Below, one piece after another: positions 1-7,798 of a stretch of DNA of 32,413 bases (its first letter is position 1; every line of letters begins with the position of its first letter). Both the position numbers and the translations under genes were made by a program. The DNA is taken from the NCBI GenBank assembly GCA_007133195.1, contig SLNH01000427.1, forward strand, positions 1 to 32,413. The letters run 5' to 3'. This DNA comes from Nannocystineae bacterium. GTDB lineage: Bacteria; Myxococcota_A; Polyangia; Haliangiales; Haliangiaceae. A model generated the notes under the pieces. The model did no database searches. It saw only the letters and a program-made list of their open reading frames with translations, and was not told the DNA's origin.

Positions 1-216
1 GAGGAGACCGCGAGCGGCGCCGGCGCGGCTTTCGGGCAAGCCGGCCCCGACGCGGGCAGGAGCTCGGCCCGCGAGGGGGCGACGGGCCGAGCGCCGGACG
101 GCGCCCAGGCGGCTCAGCGTCGCGAACCGGCGACGGGCCGAGATGCAGGCCCCGACGACGACGCCGGCAAAGACGACGACGCCTCGGTTCGCTTCAGCCT
201 GCTGGAGCTCGACTGA
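1..216 (+). CDS. C-terminal end of an unknown protein (partial)
   Basis: The first reading frame is open from base 1 to a TGA at 214-216, giving the last 71 residues of a protein that begins outside the window. The tail is low-complexity, rich in Gly, Ala, Arg and Asp, with an acidic run (DDDAGKDDD) and a short ordered-looking end (SVRFSLLELD). Its TGA overlaps the ATG of the next gene (ATGA), which suggests translational coupling and an operon. No domain is recognisable in this fragment, so no function is offered. It is called coding because of the overlap, the clean open frame and the GC-rich third positions. Confidence 0.55.
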   Translation, partial: EETASGAGAAFGQAGPDAGRSSAREGATGRAPDGAQAAQRREPATGRDAGPDDDAGKDDDASVRFSLLELD

Positions 217-650
217 TGAGCGACCTGGCGCGCCGCTATTACCTTCGAGGCCGCGAGGCGCTGGCGCGCGGCGATCTCGAGCTCGCGGAAGATCGACTCC
301 GCGCCGCGCTGGAGCTCGTCCCCGCGTTTGCGCCCGCGCGCATCGCCTACGCCGCGGCGCTGTCTCGCCAGGGCGAGCGAGGGCGCGCACCGGCGGTGCT
401 TCGCGCCGGCATTGCTCGCGCCGAGACGAACAGGGCCGAGGCATCACTATACGCGGCGCTCGGCGACGCGCTGATCGCCGCGAGCGATCTCGAATCGGCG
501 AGCGAGGCGTACTCGCAGTGTGAGGCGCTGCGTCCGGCGCTCGCGTCGCGCGCCGCGGGCGGCCGGGCCCAGGCGCTGGCCAAGCTCGGGCGCTACCGAG
601 AGTCGATCGCCGAGCTCACCCGCGCGGCGAAACTGTCGCGGCCGAAGTAA
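216..650 (+). CDS. Small TPR-repeat protein
   Basis: A 144-residue protein with tetratricopeptide-like helical repeats. The first, around residues 6-38, has the pattern YYLRGREALARGDLELAEDR followed by LRAALELVP. A second spans about 40-72 and a third about 80-140 (YAALGDALIAASDLESASEAY, then QALAKLGRYRESIAEL). There is no signal peptide, so it is probably cytoplasmic. TPRs are protein-protein interaction scaffolds, and the partner cannot be read from the sequence. The ATG overlaps the stop of the upstream gene by one base in an ATGA arrangement, with a GGAG about 10 nt upstream, so the two are probably co-translated. It converges on the histidine kinase gene to the right. Confidence 0.75.
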   Translation: MSDLARRYYLRGREALARGDLELAEDRLRAALELVPAFAPARIAYAAALSRQGERGRAPAVLRAGIARAETNRAEASLYAALGDALIAASDLESASEAYSQCEALRPALASRAAGGRAQALAKLGRYRESIAELTRAAKLSRPK

Positions 651-692
651 CAGCCGGATCGCGCGTGTAGAGCCACAGGCGGCGGCCCATTT

Positions 693-2159
693 TCAAGCCC
701 GCGTTTTCGCGGGGAGCCACAGCGTAAACGTGCTTCCGGCGCCGGGCTCACTGTCCACGGTCAGGTGGCCGCCCAGGATCTCGGCGACGCGCCGGCTTAT
801 CGCGAGACCGAGCCCGTAGCCCTCGCGCTGTTTGTCGAGGCGCGTGTACTCCTCGAAGATCGCCTTCGCCTTGTCGTGCGGGATGCCGGGACCGGTGTCG
901 CGCACGCGAAGCGCGATCCACGCGCCAGGGCCAGGCGCCTCCCCGACCTCGGCGGGCGCCACCGTGACCCGCACGTCCCCGCCCTCCGGGGTGTACCGAA
1001 GGGCGTTTACGAGCAGGTTGCGCAGTACCTCCCGCACGCGGACCGGGTCGGTCTGGACGGGCGCGACGTCTGGGGTCGATTCGGCGGAAAGGTGCAGGCC
1101 GCCCGCCTCGGCGGTCGGGCGATAGTCGTCTACCGTGGCTTGGGCCAAGGCGGCCACGTCCACGAGCTCGCTGCGGATCGCGATGTCGCCCGACTCGCGG
1201 CGGCCCGCCTCGAGCAGGTCATCGATCGTCTGCTTGAGGGACGACACCGAGCGTCGGATGCGATCAGCCAGCGTTTTGGCTTCGTCGGGCCTTTGTCGAG
1301 CGGTGTCATCCTCGAGGCGGCGGGCCGACAGGTCGATGACGGTGAGCGGATTTCTCAGGTCGTGCGTGAGACCACGGACCATGCGCGCCTTGGATTCCGC
1401 GGCGCGCTCGGCGAGCTCGCGGCCGCGCGCGGCCTCGTCGGAGAGCCGCCACACCTTGGCGCCGATCCACACGAGCCCTCCCGCCGCCGCCACCGTGAGC
1501 GGAACCAGCACGAGCGTGATGATCAGGGCGAAGTGCTCGGCGTCTTCGATCTCGTCCCGGTTCTGGTCGGCTTCGATCAAAAGCTCGTCGCGCAAAACGC
1601 CGGTGGCATCCAAGATCTTTTCATAGAGCATGTGCTCTTGCGGGACGAGCCGGTCGTAGTCGCCCGGCAGCGAGCGCTCCTCGAGGAGCTGGGCTTCATC
1701 GATGTGCTCGTTCCACTGCGCAGCGAGGCTCTGGACCGTTTCGAAGTCGGCGGCGACCTCCGGGCCCAGTTTTTCAGTGTAGGGCTCGAGGGCGTGGAGG
1801 GCGTCCCGCTCGTCGGCGACTCCCTGCTGGTACCTCGCCAGAAAGTCGCGCTCGCCCTTGATCGCGAAGCCTCGCAGCGCCGCCATCTGCACGGCGAACG
1901 AGACGTGCAGCTCGCTCACGGCGTCGCGCGCTGGCTGGATCACCTCGGTGCGGTGCTCGCGAAGGTCGTCGATCCGATGTTGCACCACGAACGGCGCCAA
2001 AAGGAGCGCCGCCAGCGTCGCGAGCACCATGGCGAGGAGGGCCCTCACCAGCCACGGCCGAAAACCGGGTGAGGTGGTTTGCGCAGTGCCTTGGTGACCG
2101 TGGTGCAACGAACGTTCTTTCGCCTGCCGCTCCGCGCTCTCGGGCAGGCCGACTCGCAT
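693..2159 (-). CDS. Membrane sensor histidine kinase, CHASE3-like sensor
   Basis: A 488-residue transmembrane histidine kinase. A first membrane helix lies at about residues 37-59. An all-helical, charged extracytoplasmic region follows (60-208), resembling a CHASE3/four-helix-bundle sensor, and a second membrane helix lies at about 209-233. The dimerisation/phosphoacceptor helix carries the H-box at H266 (THDLRNPLT). The ATPase domain has the N-box NLLVNALRYTP (381-391), the G1 box DTGPGIP (421-427) and the G2 box GYGLGLAIS (447-455), so it looks fully active. The CHASE3 reading is inferred from helix content and position. No response regulator lies beside it, so it is an orphan kinase. The ATG at 2159 has no strong Shine-Dalgarno sequence; a promoter-like sequence lies about 95 bp upstream. 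Confidence 0.9.
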   Translation of the reverse strand: MRVGLPESAERQAKERSLHHGHQGTAQTTSPGFRPWLVRALLAMVLATLAALLLAPFVVQHRIDDLREHRTEVIQPARDAVSELHVSFAVQMAALRGFAIKGERDFLARYQQGVADERDALHALEPYTEKLGPEVAADFETVQSLAAQWNEHIDEAQLLEERSLPGDYDRLVPQEHMLYEKILDATGVLRDELLIEADQNRDEIEDAEHFALIITLVLVPLTVAAAGGLVWIGAKVWRLSDEAARGRELAERAAESKARMVRGLTHDLRNPLTVIDLSARRLEDDTARQRPDEAKTLADRIRRSVSSLKQTIDDLLEAGRRESGDIAIRSELVDVAALAQATVDDYRPTAEAGGLHLSAESTPDVAPVQTDPVRVREVLRNLLVNALRYTPEGGDVRVTVAPAEVGEAPGPGAWIALRVRDTGPGIPHDKAKAIFEEYTRLDKQREGYGLGLAISRRVAEILGGHLTVDSEPGAGSTFTLWLPAKTRA

Positions 2160-2253
2160 CCGGGCGATCGGCGGGGGCGCGCCGGAGCCCGCTGATGGCG
2201 AGCGCCGCGCCGCAGCTCGTTACGGGTTAAAGCACGCGAATGCGCGCGCTAAA

Positions 2254-2281
2254 AGTGTAGCCGACCCGCTGGAGGCCTCAA
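2254..2281 (-). promoter_or_regulatory. Candidate promoter of the sensor kinase gene
   Basis: On the minus strand TTGAGG (2281-2276) is followed by a 16-bp spacer and TACACT (2259-2254). Each hexamer matches the sigma-70 consensus at 4 of 6 positions. It sits in a less GC-rich stretch and would give a leader of about 85-90 nt before the ATG at 2159. Assigned by eye only. Confidence 0.35.
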
Positions 2282-2392
2282 CCTCGGGATCGCGCTACGC
2301 GGGACTCGGCGCTTCATGAGCTTCGACATTCGCCCACTTTGCACCTGCGGCAGACCGATCCCTGGCCAGGTGGGGAAGCGCCCGCGCCGACC

Positions 2393-3769
2393 TCACCGAC
2401 GCGCGTCGCGACGCCGCCTTCGGGACAGGACCCAAAGCGCGAAAAGGGGCGCGATCGGGGACGCCGCGCCGGGGCCGGCCGCACAGCCGCCGGTGAGCTC
2501 CGAGCCGCTGCTCGCGCCGGCCGGTGGATCATCGTCGTCGCCGGTGTTTTCGCCCGGGTCTCCGCCCGCGCCCCCGCCCCCATCGGCGATGTCTACGGAG
2601 ACCGCGCGCTTCAGGTCGCCGTCGTTCCAGCTTTGCGAGCCGCTTTCGTCCACGGGCTCGGCGGAAAAGTCGGACTTTTCGTACACGCCGGGGATGTGCT
2701 TGATCCAGGCGCCGAGGCGCGCTGGGTCGCCGCTCGTCTGCGCGTCGGCGCGCACCGTCAAGACGATCATCTTGGTTTCGCCGGGCGACAGCGCGTAAAG
2801 GTGCAGATCGAACCGCTCGCCGGGGAGCTCGCGCGGCGGATTGTCGGGGTGGTCGTTGGCGTCGTTCGGGCACATCTCGCCGCCGCAGGCGTTCGCGTGG
2901 AAGTCATCGTAGATCTCCCAGTCGAGGACGGTTACGAGGTCGGCGGGCGCGTCGATCCCCGCGACGACGTCGCGCGCCGCGCCTCCCTCGTCGCCCGCGC
3001 GCACGAAAAACCGCGCCTCGAAGATCTCGCCGACGTCAGCGGCCACGGCGTCGCCCGCTTCTCTGTCGTTGTCGTGGCCGAAGCGCTCGGATTCGGCGGC
3101 CATCGACAGCTTCGGGGTGGTGTCCGGCGACTCCTGACAAGTCGCCGCCGGCAAGCCTCCGTGTTCACCCTGGTCGACCCACCAGGACGCCTGGCCGCTA
3201 CACGGGCCCGCGTACGGATCGTGGGACACGCCGCTTATGCGCGGCTCGAAGTGAAGGTGCGGACCCGTCGACGAGCCAGACGAGCCCATCTCGCCGAGCT
3301 TCTGCCCGCAGGACACCTCGTCTCCGACCGCGACGGTGAGCGAGTATCGCTTGAGGTGGGCGTAGTAGGTCTCGGTGCCGTCCGCGTGCCGGAGGCGCAC
3401 GTAGTTTCCGAATCCGCCGCCGCCCGGGCAATCGCCCGTCGTGCAGCGGTCGAAGGCGCCGTCGTGCACCGCGGTGACGACGCCCGGGGCCGCGGCGACG
3501 ATATCTCGGCCCTCGTCCATGCCCGCGAAGCTGCCCCCGCCGATATCGGTGCCCCGATGGCCGTCGTAGGCGAGGGTGCCGCAGCCCCAATCTTGGACGC
3601 CCCCGCCCGGTCCGTTTACGTCGCGATACGCGGTGATGTAAAAGTGCTCGCGGTGTTCGTCTGCGCCGGGGAAGCGAAACGACACCTCGGCTTCGGCGCT
3701 CGCGGCGGTCAGCGTCGAGAGCGCGAGCGCGGCGTAGCCGGCGAATACAGCGGCGCGCGCGCCGGTCAT
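2393..3769 (-). CDS. Secreted M23 metallopeptidase with MYXO-CTERM-type tail
   Basis: A 458-residue secreted peptidase of the LytM/M23 family, zinc enzymes that usually cut peptidoglycan peptide bridges. A signal peptide covers about residues 1-27 (AALALSTLTAASAEA). The catalytic domain spans about 65-178 with the full ligand set: H71 and D75 in HRGTDIG, H138 in YAHL, and H171/H173 in HLHFE. After it come about 240 residues of unrecognised, probably beta-rich sequence (220-400), a Gly/Asp/Ser linker, and a C-terminal GGC motif, a short hydrophobic stretch and a basic tail (SRRRRRDARR). That is the three-part layout of MYXO-CTERM surface anchors in Myxococcota. The ATG overlaps the stop of the upstream lipoprotein gene by 4 nt (ATGA) and has AAGGAA about 10 nt upstream. 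Confidence 0.9.
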   Translation of the reverse strand: MTGARAAVFAGYAALALSTLTAASAEAEVSFRFPGADEHREHFYITAYRDVNGPGGGVQDWGCGTLAYDGHRGTDIGGGSFAGMDEGRDIVAAAPGVVTAVHDGAFDRCTTGDCPGGGGFGNYVRLRHADGTETYYAHLKRYSLTVAVGDEVSCGQKLGEMGSSGSSTGPHLHFEPRISGVSHDPYAGPCSGQASWWVDQGEHGGLPAATCQESPDTTPKLSMAAESERFGHDNDREAGDAVAADVGEIFEARFFVRAGDEGGAARDVVAGIDAPADLVTVLDWEIYDDFHANACGGEMCPNDANDHPDNPPRELPGERFDLHLYALSPGETKMIVLTVRADAQTSGDPARLGAWIKHIPGVYEKSDFSAEPVDESGSQSWNDGDLKRAVSVDIADGGGGAGGDPGENTGDDDDPPAGASSGSELTGGCAAGPGAASPIAPLFALWVLSRRRRRDARR

Positions 3770-4608
3770 CGCGGCAGTTCCTTTTGCAGCGCCTCGTCCA
3801 AGGTGGTGTCGGCGTCAAACGTCCTGACCTCGCCGCCCGGGGCGATCCGCAGCACGGCGTCGTCGGCGCGGAACGCGATGCCCTCGCGCTCCCAGGCGAT
3901 GTCGGCCCGATGGCTCGGCGCGGGCGTGGTCGCGTCGGCGTCTAGCTCGGGGCCGGGCTCGAGCCCGATGTTCGTGAGTTGCCGGGCAGGAGTTTGGTCC
4001 AGGCTGGCCGCGAACAGGCTGGCCACACCCGTGCGCCCGGACAGGAGCAAGACCTCGTCACCGCTCGGGGAAAAGCCGAGCACTTCGTCGCTGCCCGGAC
4101 CGCTGTCGAGCGCCCGCACCTCGTCCGCGTCCACGTCCACGATCATCGGCGCCGTCTCCGGACCATCGATGCGGACGGCGAACGCCACCTGGCCGCCCTG
4201 CGCCGCGAGGCCTACGATGGCCTGCGCCGCAACCTCGCGGCGCCCCTCGGGCGCCCGGTCGGCCGGCGCGAGCCACAGCTCGTTTTCATCGCCGATCCAC
4301 GCGAGCGTACCGGTCTCCTCGTCGATCACGGCGTCCTTGGCTCGGATGTCCAGCGGGCGCGGATCACCGCCTCGGTCGTCCTTCGCGTACAGCTCATAGC
4401 GCGGCCGCTCGCCTGTTTCGGGACGCGGCGGCGGGGCGACGCCGTAGATCTCGACACCCCCGGTGGAGCCGACGTCCAGGCGCAGCGCGTCGCGACCGGT
4501 GTCCGGATCGTCGTCGGGGAGCGGAGGGAGCGATTCCTGCGCGCACGCGACGAGCGCGAACGCGGGCAGGGACGCTGTCATCCCGAATAGGCTGCAAAGG
4601 CGGTGCAT
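3766..4608 (-). CDS. Lipoprotein with TolB/PD40-like beta-propeller motifs
   Basis: A 280-residue predicted lipoprotein. A short hydrophobic signal leads to the lipobox ALVAC with the lipidated cysteine at residue 22. The mature part holds repeated blade-like segments of the WD40/PD40 (TolB) kind, the clearest being FSPSGDEVLLLSGRTG near residue 170. Others lie around EETGTLAWIGDENELWL and GGQVAFAVRIDGPE. Such propellers bind proteins or ligands at the cell envelope; the partner here is unknown. It is the first gene of an operon with the M23 peptidase, overlapping it by 4 nt, so an accessory or anchoring role for the peptidase is an inference. The start at 4608 has an AGGA about 11 nt upstream; an internal ATG at 4581 is an alternative. 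Confidence 0.75.
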   Translation of the reverse strand: MHRLCSLFGMTASLPAFALVACAQESLPPLPDDDPDTGRDALRLDVGSTGGVEIYGVAPPPRPETGERPRYELYAKDDRGGDPRPLDIRAKDAVIDEETGTLAWIGDENELWLAPADRAPEGRREVAAQAIVGLAAQGGQVAFAVRIDGPETAPMIVDVDADEVRALDSGPGSDEVLGFSPSGDEVLLLSGRTGVASLFAASLDQTPARQLTNIGLEPGPELDADATTPAPSHRADIAWEREGIAFRADDAVLRIAPGGEVRTFDADTTLDEALQKELPR

Positions 4609-4867
4609 GAGTTCGCGGTCCTGGCGAGCTCCGATGATGGAGTCGCCACTGCCAAATGCACGATTCGTACCGGGGCTAAGGGTGGGCTATGTGCGCAGAG
4701 ACAAACGAACGTGCCGCCCCCCGTCGGTTGCAGCGTGGGGCTTTACACCGCAACTCGTTGTGGGCAGCGCCGTGGGGGACGCCGTGCCGCGGGCGGGCCC
4801 GCGTGTCCCTGGCGCGCGAGCCAGACAGGCCGTGAGCAGGGCACGCTGCGCTGTGTATATTGGGTGC
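4609..4867. other. Divergent intergenic region
   Basis: This 259-bp spacer separates two lipoprotein genes reading away from each other and must hold both promoters. A perfect 6-bp stem with a 4-nt loop (CGCGGG/CCCGCG, 4788-4803) lies in it; its role is unknown. A TATATT hexamer at 4856-4861 is the only clear -10-like box for the rightward gene. The open frame of that gene extends back through the spacer to 4463, but this extension has no signal peptide and overlaps the divergent gene. Confidence 0.5.
4856..4861 (+). promoter_or_regulatory. Candidate -10 box directly before the PLC-like gene
   Basis: TATATT matches the sigma-70 -10 consensus at 5 of 6 positions and is a rare AT run here. It ends 6 nt before the ATG at 4868, so the predicted transcript would start at or next to the start codon. 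No good -35 hexamer is visible at 16-18 bp. Confidence 0.3.
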
Positions 4868-6424
4868 ATGCGCGCGTTACTGTCTGTCTTCATCACTGGC
4901 GCGGTTGCGTCGGCCTGCTCTCCGAGCTCGGGCGACGGCGGCCCCGGGCCAGGATCCGAGCCCGATGGCAGCGCGGGTGGCGACGACGCCGGGGTCTCGC
5001 TATCCGACGCGGCCGGGCCATCCCCCGATGCGGATCCCGCTTCCTACGTGAACTACGCCGAAGCGCACTTCGCGGGCACCCACAATTCGTTCAAGGGCGG
5101 GACCAACGGCGATCGCGGCAGCCTCACCGAACAGCTCGCCGCCGGCGTGCGAAACATCGAGCTCGACATTCACGCGGGCGATTTTTCGACCCACGGGTAC
5201 CGGGTGGGGCACCACAGCCCGGGCGACGACGTCGCGCACGGCGGGGGCAACCCCGACACCGACGCGCTCGTGGATTGGCTCGAGGTGATCGCGGACTGGT
5301 CCGCCGAAAACCCGCGCCACGCCCCCATCACTTTGGTGATCGATCTCAAAGACCCGCTAAACGAAAAGCGGCGCTATGAGGACGGCGATCTGGCCCGCCT
5401 GAACGACGTCGTTCGCGACGCGTTCGGCGACAGTCTGTATGCCGCCGAGGAGCTGGGCGGGCGGTTTCCCTCGGTGGGCGAGCTGCGCGGCCGGGTGCTC
5501 GTCGTGATGTCGGGGAGCGAGTCCGCTCGGCTCGCTTATCGGCGCGATCCGGGGCACAACATCGCCGTCGCCGTAAACGACCAGGGACACGTCATCGAGG
5601 TCCACGACTCGGGCAACGACGATCTGTGGTACTGGACGGGCGAGATCGAAGACGGCTACGTGCGCTGGCACCGCCACACGAAATACGACACGGGCGAGCG
5701 GCCGGCGGTGGCCCTGAACAACCAAGGCCACGTCGTGGAGGTCCACCAGACCGGGGACGACCGGCTGTTTTACCGGGTCGGCGAGCTGGGCGACGACTTC
5801 GAGATCGATTGGTATCACGATAGCGGCATCCGCCTGGAAGGTGACGACGGGGTGAATCCGACCGTGCGCTTCGTCGATCGCGACGGGCTCGCGGTGCGCG
5901 AGATCCACGAGAGCGAGACCTCGGGCGACCACTTCTTCTGGGACGGCGAGATCGACGTATCGGACGGGAGCGTCTCGTGGACGCGGCCCGGCGGAAACGG
6001 CGAGACCGACGAGCCGCTACACGACAAGACGGCCGACGCGACGGCGGGCTACAGCGTGGCGGTGTCGACCGGTTCGTATCAGCAGTACGGGAGCGACACC
6101 CTGCGCTACCACCTCGGCGACGGGGCGTGGCGGCCCATCCGCTACGAGCAGGTCTTGTTCGTCGAGGCGCAGCACGGAGGGAGCTCGGCACTGCAGGGCG
6201 ACGACGTCTGGTTTTTCGCCGCGCCCGCGAGCAGCAGCAGCGGTCGGGAATGGGCCGAGCAGAGGCGCATCGGCGGCGGCGTGGTCAGGCTGTGGAGCTT
6301 CAACGACCCCGGCCACGACACCGACCCGCCGGTCAATTTTCCAGCCACGGATTACCCGCGCGAAGGGTATTACGGCGCTCACTGCGCCGAGGTCGGCTGC
6401 CTCGATTTCGAGTCACTAGATTAG
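4868..6424 (+). CDS. PI-PLC-like phosphodiesterase lipoprotein with inserted repeats
   Basis: A 518-residue predicted lipoprotein (cysteine 17 in VASAC) followed by an Asp/Gly/Ser-rich linker to about residue 57. The fold is that of phosphatidylinositol-specific phospholipase C-like TIM barrels. It has a catalytic-type histidine H72 in FAGTHNSF, acidic metal/active-site residues E98 and D100 in NIELDIH, and a second histidine at H115/H116. The barrel end is typical, with LWSFNDP and NFPATDYP near residues 475-497. Between barrel strands, about residues 229-375, sit three repeats of roughly 48 residues (AVNDQGHVIEVHDSG, ALNNQGHVVEVHQTG and a weaker third) that look like propeller blades. Lipid cleavage is family knowledge; the true substrate is unknown. 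The start at 4868 is chosen because it gives the signal peptide and clears the divergent gene. Confidence 0.8.
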   Translation: MRALLSVFITGAVASACSPSSGDGGPGPGSEPDGSAGGDDAGVSLSDAAGPSPDADPASYVNYAEAHFAGTHNSFKGGTNGDRGSLTEQLAAGVRNIELDIHAGDFSTHGYRVGHHSPGDDVAHGGGNPDTDALVDWLEVIADWSAENPRHAPITLVIDLKDPLNEKRRYEDGDLARLNDVVRDAFGDSLYAAEELGGRFPSVGELRGRVLVVMSGSESARLAYRRDPGHNIAVAVNDQGHVIEVHDSGNDDLWYWTGEIEDGYVRWHRHTKYDTGERPAVALNNQGHVVEVHQTGDDRLFYRVGELGDDFEIDWYHDSGIRLEGDDGVNPTVRFVDRDGLAVREIHESETSGDHFFWDGEIDVSDGSVSWTRPGGNGETDEPLHDKTADATAGYSVAVSTGSYQQYGSDTLRYHLGDGAWRPIRYEQVLFVEAQHGGSSALQGDDVWFFAAPASSSSGREWAEQRRIGGGVVRLWSFNDPGHDTDPPVNFPATDYPREGYYGAHCAEVGCLDFESLD

Positions 6425-6460
6425 GCGCGGCGCGGCCGATCCGGGGCCGAAACGACCTGA

Positions 6461-6485
6461 CGCCGCCCACAACAAGCGGGCGGCG
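6461..6485. terminator. Hairpin between convergent genes
   Basis: CGCCGCCC (6461-6468) and GGGCGGCG (6478-6485) form a perfect 8-bp GC stem with a 9-nt loop. It lies between the stop of the PLC-like gene (6424) and the stop of the oppositely oriented lipoprotein gene (6520). Its position suits a bidirectional terminator, but no T-tract follows on either strand. Confidence 0.45.
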
Positions 6486-6519
6486 CCAGAAAGCGGCTCC
6501 TCGGGGACGGGCGATGGGC

Positions 6520-7467
6520 TCAGTTTTCGCCGTAGCCGAAGCGCGCCAGCGAAAACGGCTCGCCGAAGTCGTACTCGCCCCAGTGGCGAAGGGCGAGTCG
6601 CACGATCGTGCCCTGCTCGTCGCGGGCGATCTCATCGACGATATAGGTGTCCTCCTGGCCGCCTCCGGTCTCGAAGGTGATGTGCGAGGCGCCGATGCCG
6701 AGCGGTTCGGGCACGGCGAGATACCGCTCGCCGCGCTCGACGTCACATTCCGTCCCGGCGCACGAGCTGGCGATCTGGCGGATGAAGGAGCCCGCCACCT
6801 CGCCCTGCTCGCCGGTGTCGTACGGCCCGAACTGCACATCGACGACTTCGCCCTCCACCGGGGCCGCGCCTTCGCGCGCATAGTGACCGGGGAGCGCGTC
6901 CATCGTGTCGATTTGGGTGTCGGGACGGATTTCGGGCCCGCCCCAGCGCGTGAGCACGAACGGCTCGCCCGGCGCCTGGTCGGCCGAGGGCGCGTAGCGA
7001 AGGTGAAGAGCGGCGATCTCGCCGCTGGCGTCTCGGGCGACGTGCTCGACGGCGTAAAACGCAGACGGCGACTCCTGATCCGCATCGAGGAGCAGGTAGG
7101 CCTCGTTGATGCTCATCTCGGGCGGGAGCGCCCGGTAGCTGTCGGCGACGACGAAGTCGCAGCTCGTCGCGTCGCAGTCGGCGGCGCGGGTGCGTGACTC
7201 GCCCGCCTTCGCGCCGCTCGTCATCTCCCCGGCTCCGAGCCACAGGCTGGCGAGGGCGCCGTCGCTGGCGGCCCCTTCGGCGAGCACGTAGTATCCCGGC
7301 AACTCGTTTAGAAGCTCGACCGTTCCCGGGGCCGGGGCAAACCCGTCGCCGCCATCGCCGAGGGCGCGGTCCCTTACGCTATTGCCCGGGTTCCCCTCAC
7401 CGGCGTAGCAGGCGATGACCGGAGTCGTGAGCGTCAAGATTGCCAGAGCCGTTAGGTAGTGCCTCAT
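6520..7467 (-). CDS. Lipoprotein with two copies of an unknown domain
   Basis: A 315-residue predicted lipoprotein. Its signal peptide ends in PVIAC with the lipidated cysteine at residue 20. The mature protein is an internal duplication: residues about 56-176 and 192-311 share one layout. Each opens with LPGYY or LPGHY and has a cysteine pair (C98/C103 and C236/C241), then a YRALP or YLAVP segment and an ARDxxG segment with an L-R motif (LHLRY, LALRH). Each closes with GEPF and R(W/F)G. Each cysteine pair is close enough for a local disulfide. I do not recognise the family. The ATG at 7467 is chosen because GGAGAGG lies about 5 nt upstream and the signal peptide starts there; a longer frame to 7578 adds a non-hydrophobic leader. 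Confidence 0.75.
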   Translation of the reverse strand: MRHYLTALAILTLTTPVIACYAGEGNPGNSVRDRALGDGGDGFAPAPGTVELLNELPGYYVLAEGAASDGALASLWLGAGEMTSGAKAGESRTRAADCDATSCDFVVADSYRALPPEMSINEAYLLLDADQESPSAFYAVEHVARDASGEIAALHLRYAPSADQAPGEPFVLTRWGGPEIRPDTQIDTMDALPGHYAREGAAPVEGEVVDVQFGPYDTGEQGEVAGSFIRQIASSCAGTECDVERGERYLAVPEPLGIGASHITFETGGGQEDTYIVDEIARDEQGTIVRLALRHWGEYDFGEPFSLARFGYGEN

Positions 7468-7798
7468 CTGCCCTCTCCATCCGCGATAGGTCGTCACGGC
7501 GACTTGCGATTGGTTCCCCACCTCTGGGCGGGGGCTAGCCCCGCCTTCGTGAGGCCGGTTTGCGGTGAACGCGAGCACTCATACCTACAAGTCGCACTTA
7601 AGTACAAATTAGAAGTTTTGCCCTACGATGGAGCACACCTAATGACACCGTATCCAGCTGAAATCAGTAGGTTACACTGGCCGCTGTGGCTGAATGGCAT
7701 TCACTGAGGCGCGGAGGTAATACCGGCGACGGGTGTTCGCTGCCTGCGCCGTGCGAAGAATCGAGCCCCGCCCGTCTCTAAACCCGGACCGGAGTGCG
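7468..7798. other. Divergent intergenic region with AT-rich core
   Basis: This 331-bp spacer separates a leftward lipoprotein gene from a rightward histidine kinase gene. By direct count 7581-7680 has 43 G/C in 100, against about 70% around it, so promoters for both genes probably lie here. A TTGCCC at 7618-7623 with TAATGA 16 bp further on is a poor sigma-70 match. No hairpin, RNA gene or convincing ORF was found. Confidence 0.5.

Noticed and set aside
765-2072. 435-codon frame on the + strand
   Set aside because: Shadow of the sensor histidine kinase, whose H, N and G boxes are unambiguous on the minus strand.
2339-4399. 686-codon open frame on the + strand
   Set aside because: It lies antisense to the M23 peptidase and lipoprotein genes, which have clear motifs and signal peptides. 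Long antisense frames are expected at this GC content; the product has no recognisable domain.
4463-4867. N-terminal extension of the PI-PLC-like frame
   Set aside because: It would overlap the divergent lipoprotein gene and bury the signal peptide and lipobox that start at 4868.
7459-7707. 82-codon frame across the divergent intergenic region
   Set aside because: It crosses the start of the leftward lipoprotein gene and the AT-rich patch, and has no ribosome binding site or recognisable sequence.
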